A DNA stretch of 64,000 bases from Phallus indusiatus. Its lineage: Eukaryota > Basidiomycota > Agaricomycetes > Phallales > Phallaceae. The DNA lies in assembly GCA_027605045.1 (NCBI GenBank), contig JAQFWX010000006.1:1798001-1862000 (forward strand). Direction: 5' to 3'. Under the pieces are notes generated by a model that worked only from the letters and a program-made list of their open reading frames with translations, searched no databases and was not told the origin of the DNA. Within the stretch, counting starts at the first letter, position 1, and every line of letters starts with the position of its first letter. Below, one piece after another: positions 57,401-64,000 of this stretch. The translations under genes and the position numbers were made by a program.

Positions 57401-60400
57401 CTAAGCCTAACAAAGGAGGAGAGCTTGTTCCTCTCATTAGGACTGTGGTAGATAAGCGTGAGCAGAATAAAAACACGCTGAAATTGAAGACACCATTACC
57501 TGACATGTCGCTGATTTTGCGTAATGTCATACGACATAAGTACAGGAGTTTGCTGGACGGGAAAGACGCCTATGAACAGATCAGAATTGTCCCGGAGCAT
57601 GTGAACCGGACGTTATTCACCACTCCAGATGGAACTATGGAGAGTTTGGTTATGCAACAGGGTGATTGTAATGCACCCGCAACTTACCAGACACTGATGA
57701 ATTATATCTTCGCACCGTACATTGGGGTCTTTATGGATGTGTACCTGGATGATATCGTTATTTATTCAGACACTATAGAGGACCATGTTGCGCATATACG
57801 TACAGTATTGGATAGATTGCGGGAGGAGCGACTTTTCTTAGCGCCGAAGAAAATGCAGTTCTTCGCGCCGGTTTTGAAGCTACTGGGACATGAGATTGAT
57901 GATAAAGGAATTAGAATGGATGCCAACAAAGTTGATAAAATAGAGAAGTGGAAGGTACCTACCAACAAGGATCTCTTGTTGAGTTTCTTGGGGGCGGTTG
58001 GTTACTTGGCGGCAAATTGCGAAGCTATCCGCATCCCAATGGCTGTTTTGACAGCAAGAACAGGTTCGACCAAACCTTGGAAATGGGGGCCGACTGAGCA
58101 ACGTGCTTTTGATAATGTTAAAGAGTTAGTCAAGCAACACCGAGATAACCATCGTGTTGCAATAGATTACTCACCAAACGCGGAACGGATTAACTTGGTG
58201 ACGGATGCATGTTTGACTGGTGCGAGTGGTGTATTGAGTCAAGGAAATGATGTTAGCACCGCATCTGTTGTGGAATTTTGGTCGGGAAAGTTCAACGTTG
58301 CACAACAAAATTATCCGGTGCATGAGCAGGAGTTGTTGGCAATAGTGGAGTCATTGAAACGTTTCCGCTCGCAGTTGCTAGGTGTTAAATTCCGCATCTG
58401 CACAGATCATAAGGGGCTGGAATACTTTATGTCGCAAAAACATCTCTCACCACGGCAACACCGTTGGCTCGATGTTCTGAATGAGTTCGACTTTGAGATT
58501 CATTATATTCCCGGAGAGTCAAACAAGTTAGCAGATGCACTTTCGCGGATATATAGTAACGAACCTGATGGAACGGTTCGCGCTGCAAGTGAATTCATTA
58601 AGGACAATGATGATGATGAAAAGGAGAAAGAGATGGAGAGCTTTGCTGCATTCCTACGTTCACGTTCAGCACCAATTTACACTGCGGATGTAGGAGTCTT
58701 AACTGCAAGAAGGTCTTCGCGACTAGCACAGAAGGACCAATCCAAGTTCCGGCAGGTTTTGAACGCTGTGAAACGAAAAGTTAACAGAAAGAAGAGAAAG
58801 GACCTTGCAACAGAGAGCGAACATACCGATAAGACAGAGAGCATGGAGACTCCGGAGGTAAAGAAAGTCTCTTTTGATGAACCACCGGAATTAGTGGAGA
58901 TAGATGAGGATGAGGAGATGGGGGAACAGGTTGAGAGGACAGAGGAGGAAGCGACGAGAACTGCAGATGAAGCAGAAGATGGAGATAAGACTGTGGAAGC
59001 TCCGTTAATTTGGGATTTAATTGCGGAGGAAGGTTGGGGAATGGACATACCAGGATTGATAAGGAACACCTATAAGCGGGATGCTTTTTTCAACCATATA
59101 ATGGGAAACGTCGACCACTATAAAGACTTCATGTTGAAGGATGGCCTCCTCTACATGACATCTAATAGTTCGGAATGTCTATGTATACCAAATGTTAATG
59201 CTGGACGACGGAAGGTCCGCGAGATTATAATTACCCACGGACATTCATTGTTAGCGCACCTGGGCGCATATAAAACATATACTTATTTGCGGGAACAGGT
59301 GTGGTGGCCTAGTATGCTGGAAGATATTAAGGCTTTCTGCAAGACTTGTCAGCTGTGCGCACGAACGAAAAGCAGCAATCAGTCACCTTTGGGTTTGCTA
59401 CGACCATTGGAAGTACCTTCGCGACCATGGCAAGCAATAGGTATAGACTTTGTTGGACCGCTACCAGCTTCGAGGAATCGGAATGGAGAGTACGACCAGT
59501 TGTGTGTAATCATAGACCACTTAACGAGCATGGTGCATTTGGTACCTACACGCACAACATACACAGCTAGGGACATGGCTGAGGTCGTTTTCGACAATGT
59601 TTATAAGTTGCATGGCTTACCAGAAAGAATAATCAGCGATCGCGACTCTTTGTTCACGAGCACATTCTGGCGTGAACTTAACCGATTGCTGAAAACAGAG
59701 ATGAGAATGTCTTCTTCTTTCCATCCACAAACCGACGGTATGACGGAACGGGCTAACAGAACAGTTGTGCAAATGTTGCGTCAGTGTGTGTCGAGGGATC
59801 AGAAGGATTGGGTTGCACGGTTACCTGGAATAGAGTTTGCATTGAACTGTGCACGCTCGGCTACCACGGGATTTTCACCGTTCTACTTGAACTATGGGCA
59901 AATGCCTAGACCGTTGCTTTGGGATCAGGCATCGTTTTATCCAGGAGTAGAGGCTTTTGCGGAGAAGATGAAGGAAGCGATCATGAATGCGCATGACCAC
60001 ATTATCGCGGCACGCGTAAAACAAACACGACATGCCAATAGACGTCGCCGCGAAGCTTCGTTTGAAGTGGAAGACCTAGTTTATTTATCGACTAAGAACC
60101 TGCGTCTGCCGAAAAATCATGCACGAAAACTCGTACCAAAGTTTATCGGGCCATTCAAGATTGTGCAGGTAATGGAACCTGGTTCTAGTTACAAATTGGA
60201 GTTATCACGCGACCTAGTAAGAAGAGGCGTTCACCCTGTGTTCCACGCGAGTTTGTTAAGGATACACATACCAAACGATGACCGACGTTTCCCTGGGAGA
60301 CAGTTTGATCAAGTTCCTAGTCTCGGAGGAAGAGCGAAGGAATGGGCCGTGGATCGCATCCTGTCTCATGCTGGACGGGGTGATGATGCAATGTTTGAGA

Positions 60401-61464
60401 CCAAATGGAAGTCTGGGGATATAACATGGCTAACTTTAGCGGAAGCTAGGGATTTAGAGGCGCTAAATACGTACCTTGACGCCATGGGTGTGAATAACCC
60501 CAAAAATTTGCCACTTCCGAAACAAACTGTTCCGGAAAACCACACGGCATTACGTGCGATAAATGTCGCAGACAGTGTAATGGTGAATCAGGAGTCTCAT
60601 TCTGAAAAGATATATAAAGGGTCGAAAATTGACAGAAAGCGGTATAACACACCTATTCTAACTTGTAATTCAATCATGCCTTTTGTGTCTACTCCTATCT
60701 CCACCACTGGCGAAAGCCTGACATTCACACCTCAACAATTCAGTAGAGTTATGCATGAGGTGCGCAAATCTTACCAAGCGGGTTTGGAAGTTCGCCAGCG
60801 CGAGCTGTTTGACTACGCTATGTACGCTGGAGGACCGCTTATGAACATGGGTGGTGGACAGCCTTCTTACACTGTCAATGACGCCCCTATCGCGCCGCGC
60901 GCCATGCGTCAGATTGGAGGACCTCCTGCTAATCAGAACAATACTCACAAGTTCAAGAAGCAGGGACCAAATAGTCTCATTGATCGTATGGATCGGGGTG
61001 GCGGCGCCGCGAAGGATTTTCGTCAGGGTCGTCGCTCCAGGGGTGGTAGAGGTGGGAAATCGAGCTTGGCTTCGCGCCTTGCTGGAAATACTGCCGGGAA
61101 TGGCAATGGAGGGCGCGTTAATGAGAACAACAGGGATGGCAATAACGATTCGGGTGGGGGCACCGTCGATAACGTTGACCAGGGTGTTAGAGGCGACGAC
61201 GACGGCGGAAAAAGTTCAAACTCCGGTTCCCCACGTGACAATGACGCGACCTCTAGCAAGGGTAAAGAGGTTGATTTGTTTGGCGATTTTGTGAAAGATT
61301 TTGGGGAGCAGGTTGACGACGCTGATGCTGATGGTGAAGTTGTGCGCATGGAGGACATTATAGAGTCTACCGGAAGCCCTATTCCGAGTCGCGTTCCGAG
61401 CCCTTTCGACGATGACGACGACTGGCCAGGGATCAGTGATGGTGAAGGTGGTTGGATCCGTTGA
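54493..61464 (+). CDS. Ty3/gypsy Gag-Pol polyprotein, 2,323 aa
   Basis: Single frame from ATG 54493. Residues 1-390 are acidic, Ser-rich and low-complexity. A Gag core is about 400-600 (YKGIPNLDEFDHWIFAVKVW). The zinc knuckle C659FNC..GH667DARNC672 follows. Protease DTG is at 765 (LIDTGSLSDFM), RT YLDD at 1084-1087 (DVYLDDIVIYS) and RNase H at about 1230-1350 (VTDACLTGASGVLS, HEQELLAIVESLKRFRS). Integrase has the H-H-C-C finger from H1582 and the triad D1652, D1716, E1752 (DD35E; FHPQTDGMTERANR). A chromodomain-like module is at about 1950-2000 (EWAVDRILSH, TKWKSGDITWLTLAEA). A further ~320 residues, Gly/Asn/Asp-rich, follow; this is longer than usual. Gag and Pol share one frame, so no frameshift is needed. 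Confidence 0.95.
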   Translation: MSNSLSTSTNVPDETSFSSSSFVSSSSSPNATPTLRPAEFTSDQRETSASDDGYQHRQLRSGTVRPEQAVWERRRYERRGDGEDRAEGNPSSDAGNPSQGSGEAGLEGPASEGGGLMAEEQGPVAEGVTLTVDGLRQRLDRVSEDRTQMQDDMGRIETEMRRMGFLQERANNVTRSIENSQRNDSEFVEPSNTVRVVEAPVPVLNTDRQFFSNWFENAGEDSANREGQTAENNGTVKAEAETGEQGEGGTATRRNATLGESETGGPVAEPKSQKSYSEVVAEGTPAAPAVLAEIIPKSKGKSAKSKNKKKKKHTSSKRTSRYTRDKSEVPEGGYFAKVAGYTDKESSSSTDSSDDDSSSSSSDSDNGGGDGGSDSSSSSSSSSSSSDSESGIADKKLLKKALSSMKINNPPIYKGIPNLDEFDHWIFAVKVWVKRMGLSKKWAVRLLVNFVGDKASVFYMKYVALKTKKWTLRRIFNALFDYCFPPDYKLQLRRRLMRSYQGQSYFRDFARDVQTLAKRFPDVNKRQQVQIIWDGAAQYIRLEWMKACCSPESTSLKELIRRAIHFEAAELTKRKENGVYTMPEVNRMANRSMEVRRTAYIGNAPRAPMQIERYRPSFAPIAPIANRATPQFKPTQLMNGDRRRLTKAELNELRAQGKCFNCKQPGHDARNCPLRHNAPAPKIASNAVNFDKLKRLEKQREKVEANSLMLCAMGPAHPVKKKAENERADVLERTAMRVKDITRALPKPIVVEILINGKPATALIDTGSLSDFMSTTLAVQLKVDKDQLAKPLILQMAVQGSRSKVNWSTTVDFRYQNINSMRRFDIVNLENYDIILGTPFIFQHRVMLGLNPTRVLIGCNEPEDIEGDEVFTMSSTLIASFEDELDKVRAMLRNEAEDLCQTAETSELPPFRKINHVIPLIDENKLYSWRPSRCPEALRKVWQEKKNAYLRSGRWRLATGTNALPLLILPKPNKGGELVPLIRTVVDKREQNKNTLKLKTPLPDMSLILRNVIRHKYRSLLDGKDAYEQIRIVPEHVNRTLFTTPDGTMESLVMQQGDCNAPATYQTLMNYIFAPYIGVFMDVYLDDIVIYSDTIEDHVAHIRTVLDRLREERLFLAPKKMQFFAPVLKLLGHEIDDKGIRMDANKVDKIEKWKVPTNKDLLLSFLGAVGYLAANCEAIRIPMAVLTARTGSTKPWKWGPTEQRAFDNVKELVKQHRDNHRVAIDYSPNAERINLVTDACLTGASGVLSQGNDVSTASVVEFWSGKFNVAQQNYPVHEQELLAIVESLKRFRSQLLGVKFRICTDHKGLEYFMSQKHLSPRQHRWLDVLNEFDFEIHYIPGESNKLADALSRIYSNEPDGTVRAASEFIKDNDDDEKEKEMESFAAFLRSRSAPIYTADVGVLTARRSSRLAQKDQSKFRQVLNAVKRKVNRKKRKDLATESEHTDKTESMETPEVKKVSFDEPPELVEIDEDEEMGEQVERTEEEATRTADEAEDGDKTVEAPLIWDLIAEEGWGMDIPGLIRNTYKRDAFFNHIMGNVDHYKDFMLKDGLLYMTSNSSECLCIPNVNAGRRKVREIIITHGHSLLAHLGAYKTYTYLREQVWWPSMLEDIKAFCKTCQLCARTKSSNQSPLGLLRPLEVPSRPWQAIGIDFVGPLPASRNRNGEYDQLCVIIDHLTSMVHLVPTRTTYTARDMAEVVFDNVYKLHGLPERIISDRDSLFTSTFWRELNRLLKTEMRMSSSFHPQTDGMTERANRTVVQMLRQCVSRDQKDWVARLPGIEFALNCARSATTGFSPFYLNYGQMPRPLLWDQASFYPGVEAFAEKMKEAIMNAHDHIIAARVKQTRHANRRRREASFEVEDLVYLSTKNLRLPKNHARKLVPKFIGPFKIVQVMEPGSSYKLELSRDLVRRGVHPVFHASLLRIHIPNDDRRFPGRQFDQVPSLGGRAKEWAVDRILSHAGRGDDAMFETKWKSGDITWLTLAEARDLEALNTYLDAMGVNNPKNLPLPKQTVPENHTALRAINVADSVMVNQESHSEKIYKGSKIDRKRYNTPILTCNSIMPFVSTPISTTGESLTFTPQQFSRVMHEVRKSYQAGLEVRQRELFDYAMYAGGPLMNMGGGQPSYTVNDAPIAPRAMRQIGGPPANQNNTHKFKKQGPNSLIDRMDRGGGAAKDFRQGRRSRGGRGGKSSLASRLAGNTAGNGNGGRVNENNRDGNNDSGGGTVDNVDQGVRGDDDGGKSSNSGSPRDNDATSSKGKEVDLFGDFVKDFGEQVDDADADGEVVRMEDIIESTGSPIPSRVPSPFDDDDDWPGISDGEGGWIR

Positions 61465-61544
61465 ACTGCCCGGTTCAGGCAGTGGAGGGCGGATGTAAAA
61501 AAGTTATAGAACACTCGTAAACGAGTGTTGGAGGGCGGATGTAA
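61462..61544 (+). promoter_or_regulatory. Polypurine tract region, duplicated, with hairpins
   Basis: The purine tract TGGAGGGCGGA directly before the 3' LTR (61529-61539) is the likely plus-strand primer. The 16-mer TGGAGGGCGGATGTAA occurs both there and at 61483-61498. Between the copies is the hairpin ACACTCG.TAAA.CGAGTGT (about 61511-61528), and before them TGAACTGCC.CGGTTCA (61462-61477). Confidence 0.7.
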
Positions 61545-61837
61545 GAAATAGATAAAGTCCGTGTCACCCGCGGTAATAAAAGCCGCGGTAATAGAATTTC
61601 TTTTGTCTTGTTTACTTTAGAAAACTTTAATTCTTTTCTTTATTTCTAATAATGATTTATAATCTTTTGCTTACTTACTTTACTTTAATAATATTTACAT
61701 AATCTTTCTATTTTCGTATAAATACTTGAGTTTTGTATATATGCTCCTTAGCTTTGAACTACGAGGATTTACAACACTCAACTGCGTGTCTATCTAAGTT
61801 AACTAAAGCTACTTGTAAACAGTCTCCGACTTTTACA
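61540..61837 (+). repeat. 3' LTR of the Ty3/gypsy element
   Basis: 298 bp, TGTAAGAAATAG ... CTTTTACA, apparently the same as the 5' LTR. It is followed by target duplication GAGAT. Confidence 0.95.
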
Positions 61838-61861
61838 GAGATACTGCGTTGCTAACCCAAT

Positions 61862-62177
61862 CTCGCTGAATTTCTTTGAATATCAATCCTTTATCCGTGC
61901 CAAGAAATATCTCAATATGCAGAGCATATGAAGTCGACATCATCAACAATTTACCGTCATTTCCTGTCTACTTGCTTACTCACATGTTCTCCAATCATTT
62001 ACCAAAAATTCTTTTCAAGCTCCAAAGATTATCAATATTCGACGTCGAGTATGCTAATTTCGCGCAACAAGACAATCAGAAAAGACATATTTACAAATTT
62101 ATCGAACGTACACCGACCATACGCGAGTTACGCATACATTCAACGGAACCTCCTACCCTTCCTCCCCTTAGCTTAGT
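61862..62177 (+). pseudogene. Internal fragment of the F-box/LRR paralogue family
   Basis: It corresponds to the middle of the intact gene at 24189 (from about 24785). Shared features are TTTGAATAT, ATATGCAGAGCATATGAAGTC (one base longer than the ACGGAGCATATGAAGTCGAC of the parent), then LPSFPVYLLTHMFSNHLPKI, LFKLQRLSIFDVEYANFAQQ, YKFIERTPTIRELRIHSTEP. Both ends are missing and the piece around the second hydrophobic repeat is shortened. It starts just 20 bp after the retrotransposon's target site. Confidence 0.8.
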
Positions 62178-62290
62178 GTAATTAATATAACATTAACAAT
62201 TTCGCCCGGTCATTTCAACGTGACTTGGCTTGGAGAATGTAAGACTCTATTCAAGTAATGATATACATACTTTTTAAGAGGTTCGAGAAT

Positions 62291-63720
62291 TTACAAAAGG
62301 GGAAGAGTTCTACCTTTAATAGAGAAATCAAAAATGTCTTCAAATTCGACGCCGTGTGGGAATCGAAACGGTTGCTCAGAAGGTTTCAAACTAGAAGATC
62401 CACTGGCAGTAGCAGCATCTCGGACAACTTGGTACTGCATGGGTCGATCGGTGTACAGATAAACATAAGACAGGAGGGGAAGACGAGGGACCAAATCTTC
62501 CATTAATTTGTCCACCTTTCGAACATTTATGTTTTTCGCGAACATTCCCAAGTGCGTAAGGTTTTTCAACCTTGATATGGCCTTCAGATTACACAAAAAG
62601 ATACAGTTGCATAGATCCGGCGCGCAGTCCGACTCGGAAAGGCATTGGTGAAGGTAGAGATAAAGACATTCCAGTTGAGGAAAGGCTTTAGCCACGCGGC
62701 GAATAGTATCATGATGGATAAAAAGGGTGCAGCTACGTAGAGAACTAGCCAGTTCATATACGCAAGAACCGAATATATGGAAATAGGATAAGTGATGAAG
62801 ACGAGGTAAGATATCCGAATGAAGTGAGTAGCCAGAGTGAAGCGATTTGAGACAAGGTAGTACGTGGGGTGGAAGCGCGGGGCGAAATATAATGTCCAGG
62901 TCCTCATTTCCAGCATCGTCACCAAGGTCCTCCAAAAGTAAACATTCAATTTCCGGATGTCTTTCCAAGAAAGAAACGTATACATCACGAGCGGATCTTT
63001 TATCTGCGCCAAAGGGGTCTATTCCTTTGAGCTTGAGCTTTTTTAACGAAGGCCAGTTGGCACTCTTCAGCAACGAAGTATAAGTGAATGTTGCTTCCCA
63101 ACACTGCACCTTTAGGACGAAATTGATCAGCGTGGAGCAGTCGACCGTAAGTGATTTTAGCATTCGTCTTATTGGACCCGTCACATAATTGCATTCGAAT
63201 ATATCAAGATCGATATGGAACGTTGTTAAACGATTAAAGAGCAAGTTATTTTTGGCTAGGATTTAATAGGATAAGGATAAAAATTCTGATGATCGTAGTG
63301 GCAAAGCGGCCTTACCCAAAGTCCATATCGTGAGACGTAATTTTCCTGTTCAATTTCGCGCTCCCTAAAACATTTGATGACAAGACTTTGAAGATTTTTC
63401 GATACGGTGTTTGCAATAAACATTAAAATGTCGCTATACTCGTCATCGGAGAACGACTCGAAAAGGGCAATAGATTGACAATTGATGAGACCGTCTAGAC
63501 ACTGAAAGAGATTTTCGAAATTAGACCGATCCGTACGAGGCAACTGATATTTTGAGCCCGCCCATTTCATAACAAACTGTTCATCCATAAAGATGATAGG
63601 TGACGGTCGGATGAAGGACGCCTGAGGGAGAAGCTGTCTTTCGCAGACTTCCATGTGATGAACCATGGAACGAAATCGTGAAGACGCCAACAACTTTTCC
63701 CAGAATTGAAGCGCGCGAGT
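62291..63720 (-). pseudogene. F-box/LRR-like gene, partial or frameshifted
   Basis: Two frames belong together: about 63720-63308 (LQFWEKLLASSRFRSMVHHM, PIIFMDEQFVMKWAGSKYQL, ENYVSRYGLW) and about 63255-62291 (NNLLFNRLTTFHIDLDIFEC, PSLKKLKLKGIDPFGADKRS, RHPEIECLLLEDLGDDAGNE, LPCLKSLHSGYSLHSDILPR, ISRLKNLTHLGMFAKNINVR), ending TLPLL. An intron with donor GTAAGG and acceptor TCCTAG separates them but does not keep the frame, and the first frame meets a stop before any F-box start. So the gene lacks its 5' part and has a frame problem. The leucine-rich layout matches F-box/LRR-type proteins; the class assignment is by style, not by a motif. Confidence 0.5.
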
Positions 63721-64000
63721 CAGGAGTACTCAGGGAAGGAAGGGAGCCGGCGTGTGTGGAGAAGGAGTAGATTAGAGTAAAATAGTTATAAGATAAGAGG
63801 AATAATAGTAGAATAGAAAATAAAGCGGGTTTTGAAAGCAATTTCGAGTTTTAAGTAAGAGCGCGGCTTAAGTTTGATTTCTAAGTAAGATGGGGGAATA
63901 GAACTTGTTTTTCTACGTCGAAAACGACGTTCTTAAATACATTTTTAGTCTAACTAATTTTCCGCTAATTCCGGAACTCTAATTCCCCTTTTGAACGACG
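63721..64000. other. Right-edge region, no feature seen
   Basis: AT-rich with AAGTAAGA repeats. No gene or element is recognised; the sequence may be an upstream region of a gene beyond the window. Confidence 0.4.

Larger units (their letters stand above)
54129..61837 (+). mobile_element. Full-length Ty3/gypsy LTR retrotransposon (chromovirus type)
   Basis: 7,709 bp, bounded by 298-bp LTRs and a perfect 5-bp target duplication GAGAT (54124-54128 and 61838-61842). It holds one open gag-pol frame with protease, reverse transcriptase, RNase H, integrase and chromodomain in Ty3/gypsy order. I found no difference between the LTRs by reading, and the frame is unbroken, so it is a very recent and possibly active insertion. 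A primer-binding site complementary to initiator tRNA is not evident after 54426; many fungal chromoviruses self-prime, which would explain this (inference). Confidence 0.95.

Noticed and set aside
1..64000. tRNA, rRNA or CRISPR arrays
   Set aside because: I looked for GTTCRANNC-type B boxes in a tRNA context and for regularly spaced repeats and found none that convince.

Overview
This window is eukaryotic nuclear DNA from a filamentous basidiomycete, almost certainly an agaricomycete. The evidence is direct. Genes are cut by many 50-70 nt GT-AG introns whose phases can be followed. Several proteins belong to families I know only, or mainly, from Agaricomycetes (DUF6535, DUF6533-like, expanded F-box/LRR families, a transposase-like family with the motif STSNGNEQAHRNINRDG). 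The transposable elements are of fungal type. No operons, tRNAs, rRNAs or CRISPR arrays were recognised.

Layout. 1-13,200 is ordinary host sequence: the 5' part of a KRE6/SKN1-type beta-1,6-glucan synthesis gene running off the left edge (-), a 13-exon monocarboxylate-type MFS transporter (+), a FIG4-type SAC-domain phosphoinositide phosphatase (+), and a DUF6535 membrane protein (-). 13,290-14,720 is half of a diverged segmental duplication; the other half is 29,040-31,060. 15,100-17,800 holds an aminoglycoside-phosphotransferase-like (APH) pseudogene split by a 1.18-kb CACTA-like element with a 3-bp target duplication. 18,700-22,130 holds two minus-strand genes of unknown function. 23,000-23,730 is a hAT transposase relic. 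24,189-28,580 holds two tandem F-box-type paralogues, the second broken by a GC-rich insert; fragments of the same family lie at about 18,131 and 61,862. 32,942-34,714 is a DUF6533-like membrane protein, and 35,674-37,320 an intact single-exon F-box gene.

From about 39,000 to 61,840 the window is a nest of mobile DNA. (i) A multi-exon transposase-like gene is cut by a 398-bp solo LTR whose 5-bp target duplication restores the codons exactly. (ii) A 4.28-kb Tc1/mariner element has about 290-bp inverted ends, an apparently intact DD34E transposase and a second intact cargo gene. (iii) A zinc-binding gene carries a 398-bp CACTA-like MITE exactly at a splice acceptor. (iv) Two 874-bp TA-flanked elements face each other as a large palindrome, with another solo LTR between them. 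(v) A Ty3/gypsy chromovirus of 7.7 kb has LTRs with no difference that I can see and one 2,323-codon ORF. The right end holds an F-box fragment and a partial F-box/LRR-like gene.

The host genes share no obvious pathway; KRE6 concerns the cell wall and FIG4 endolysosomal PI(3,5)P2. The most unusual object is the two-gene Tc1/mariner element with inverted ends that partly encode protein. Gene boundaries come from reading splice sites and phases by eye. Family names come from recognised motifs, not from searches.
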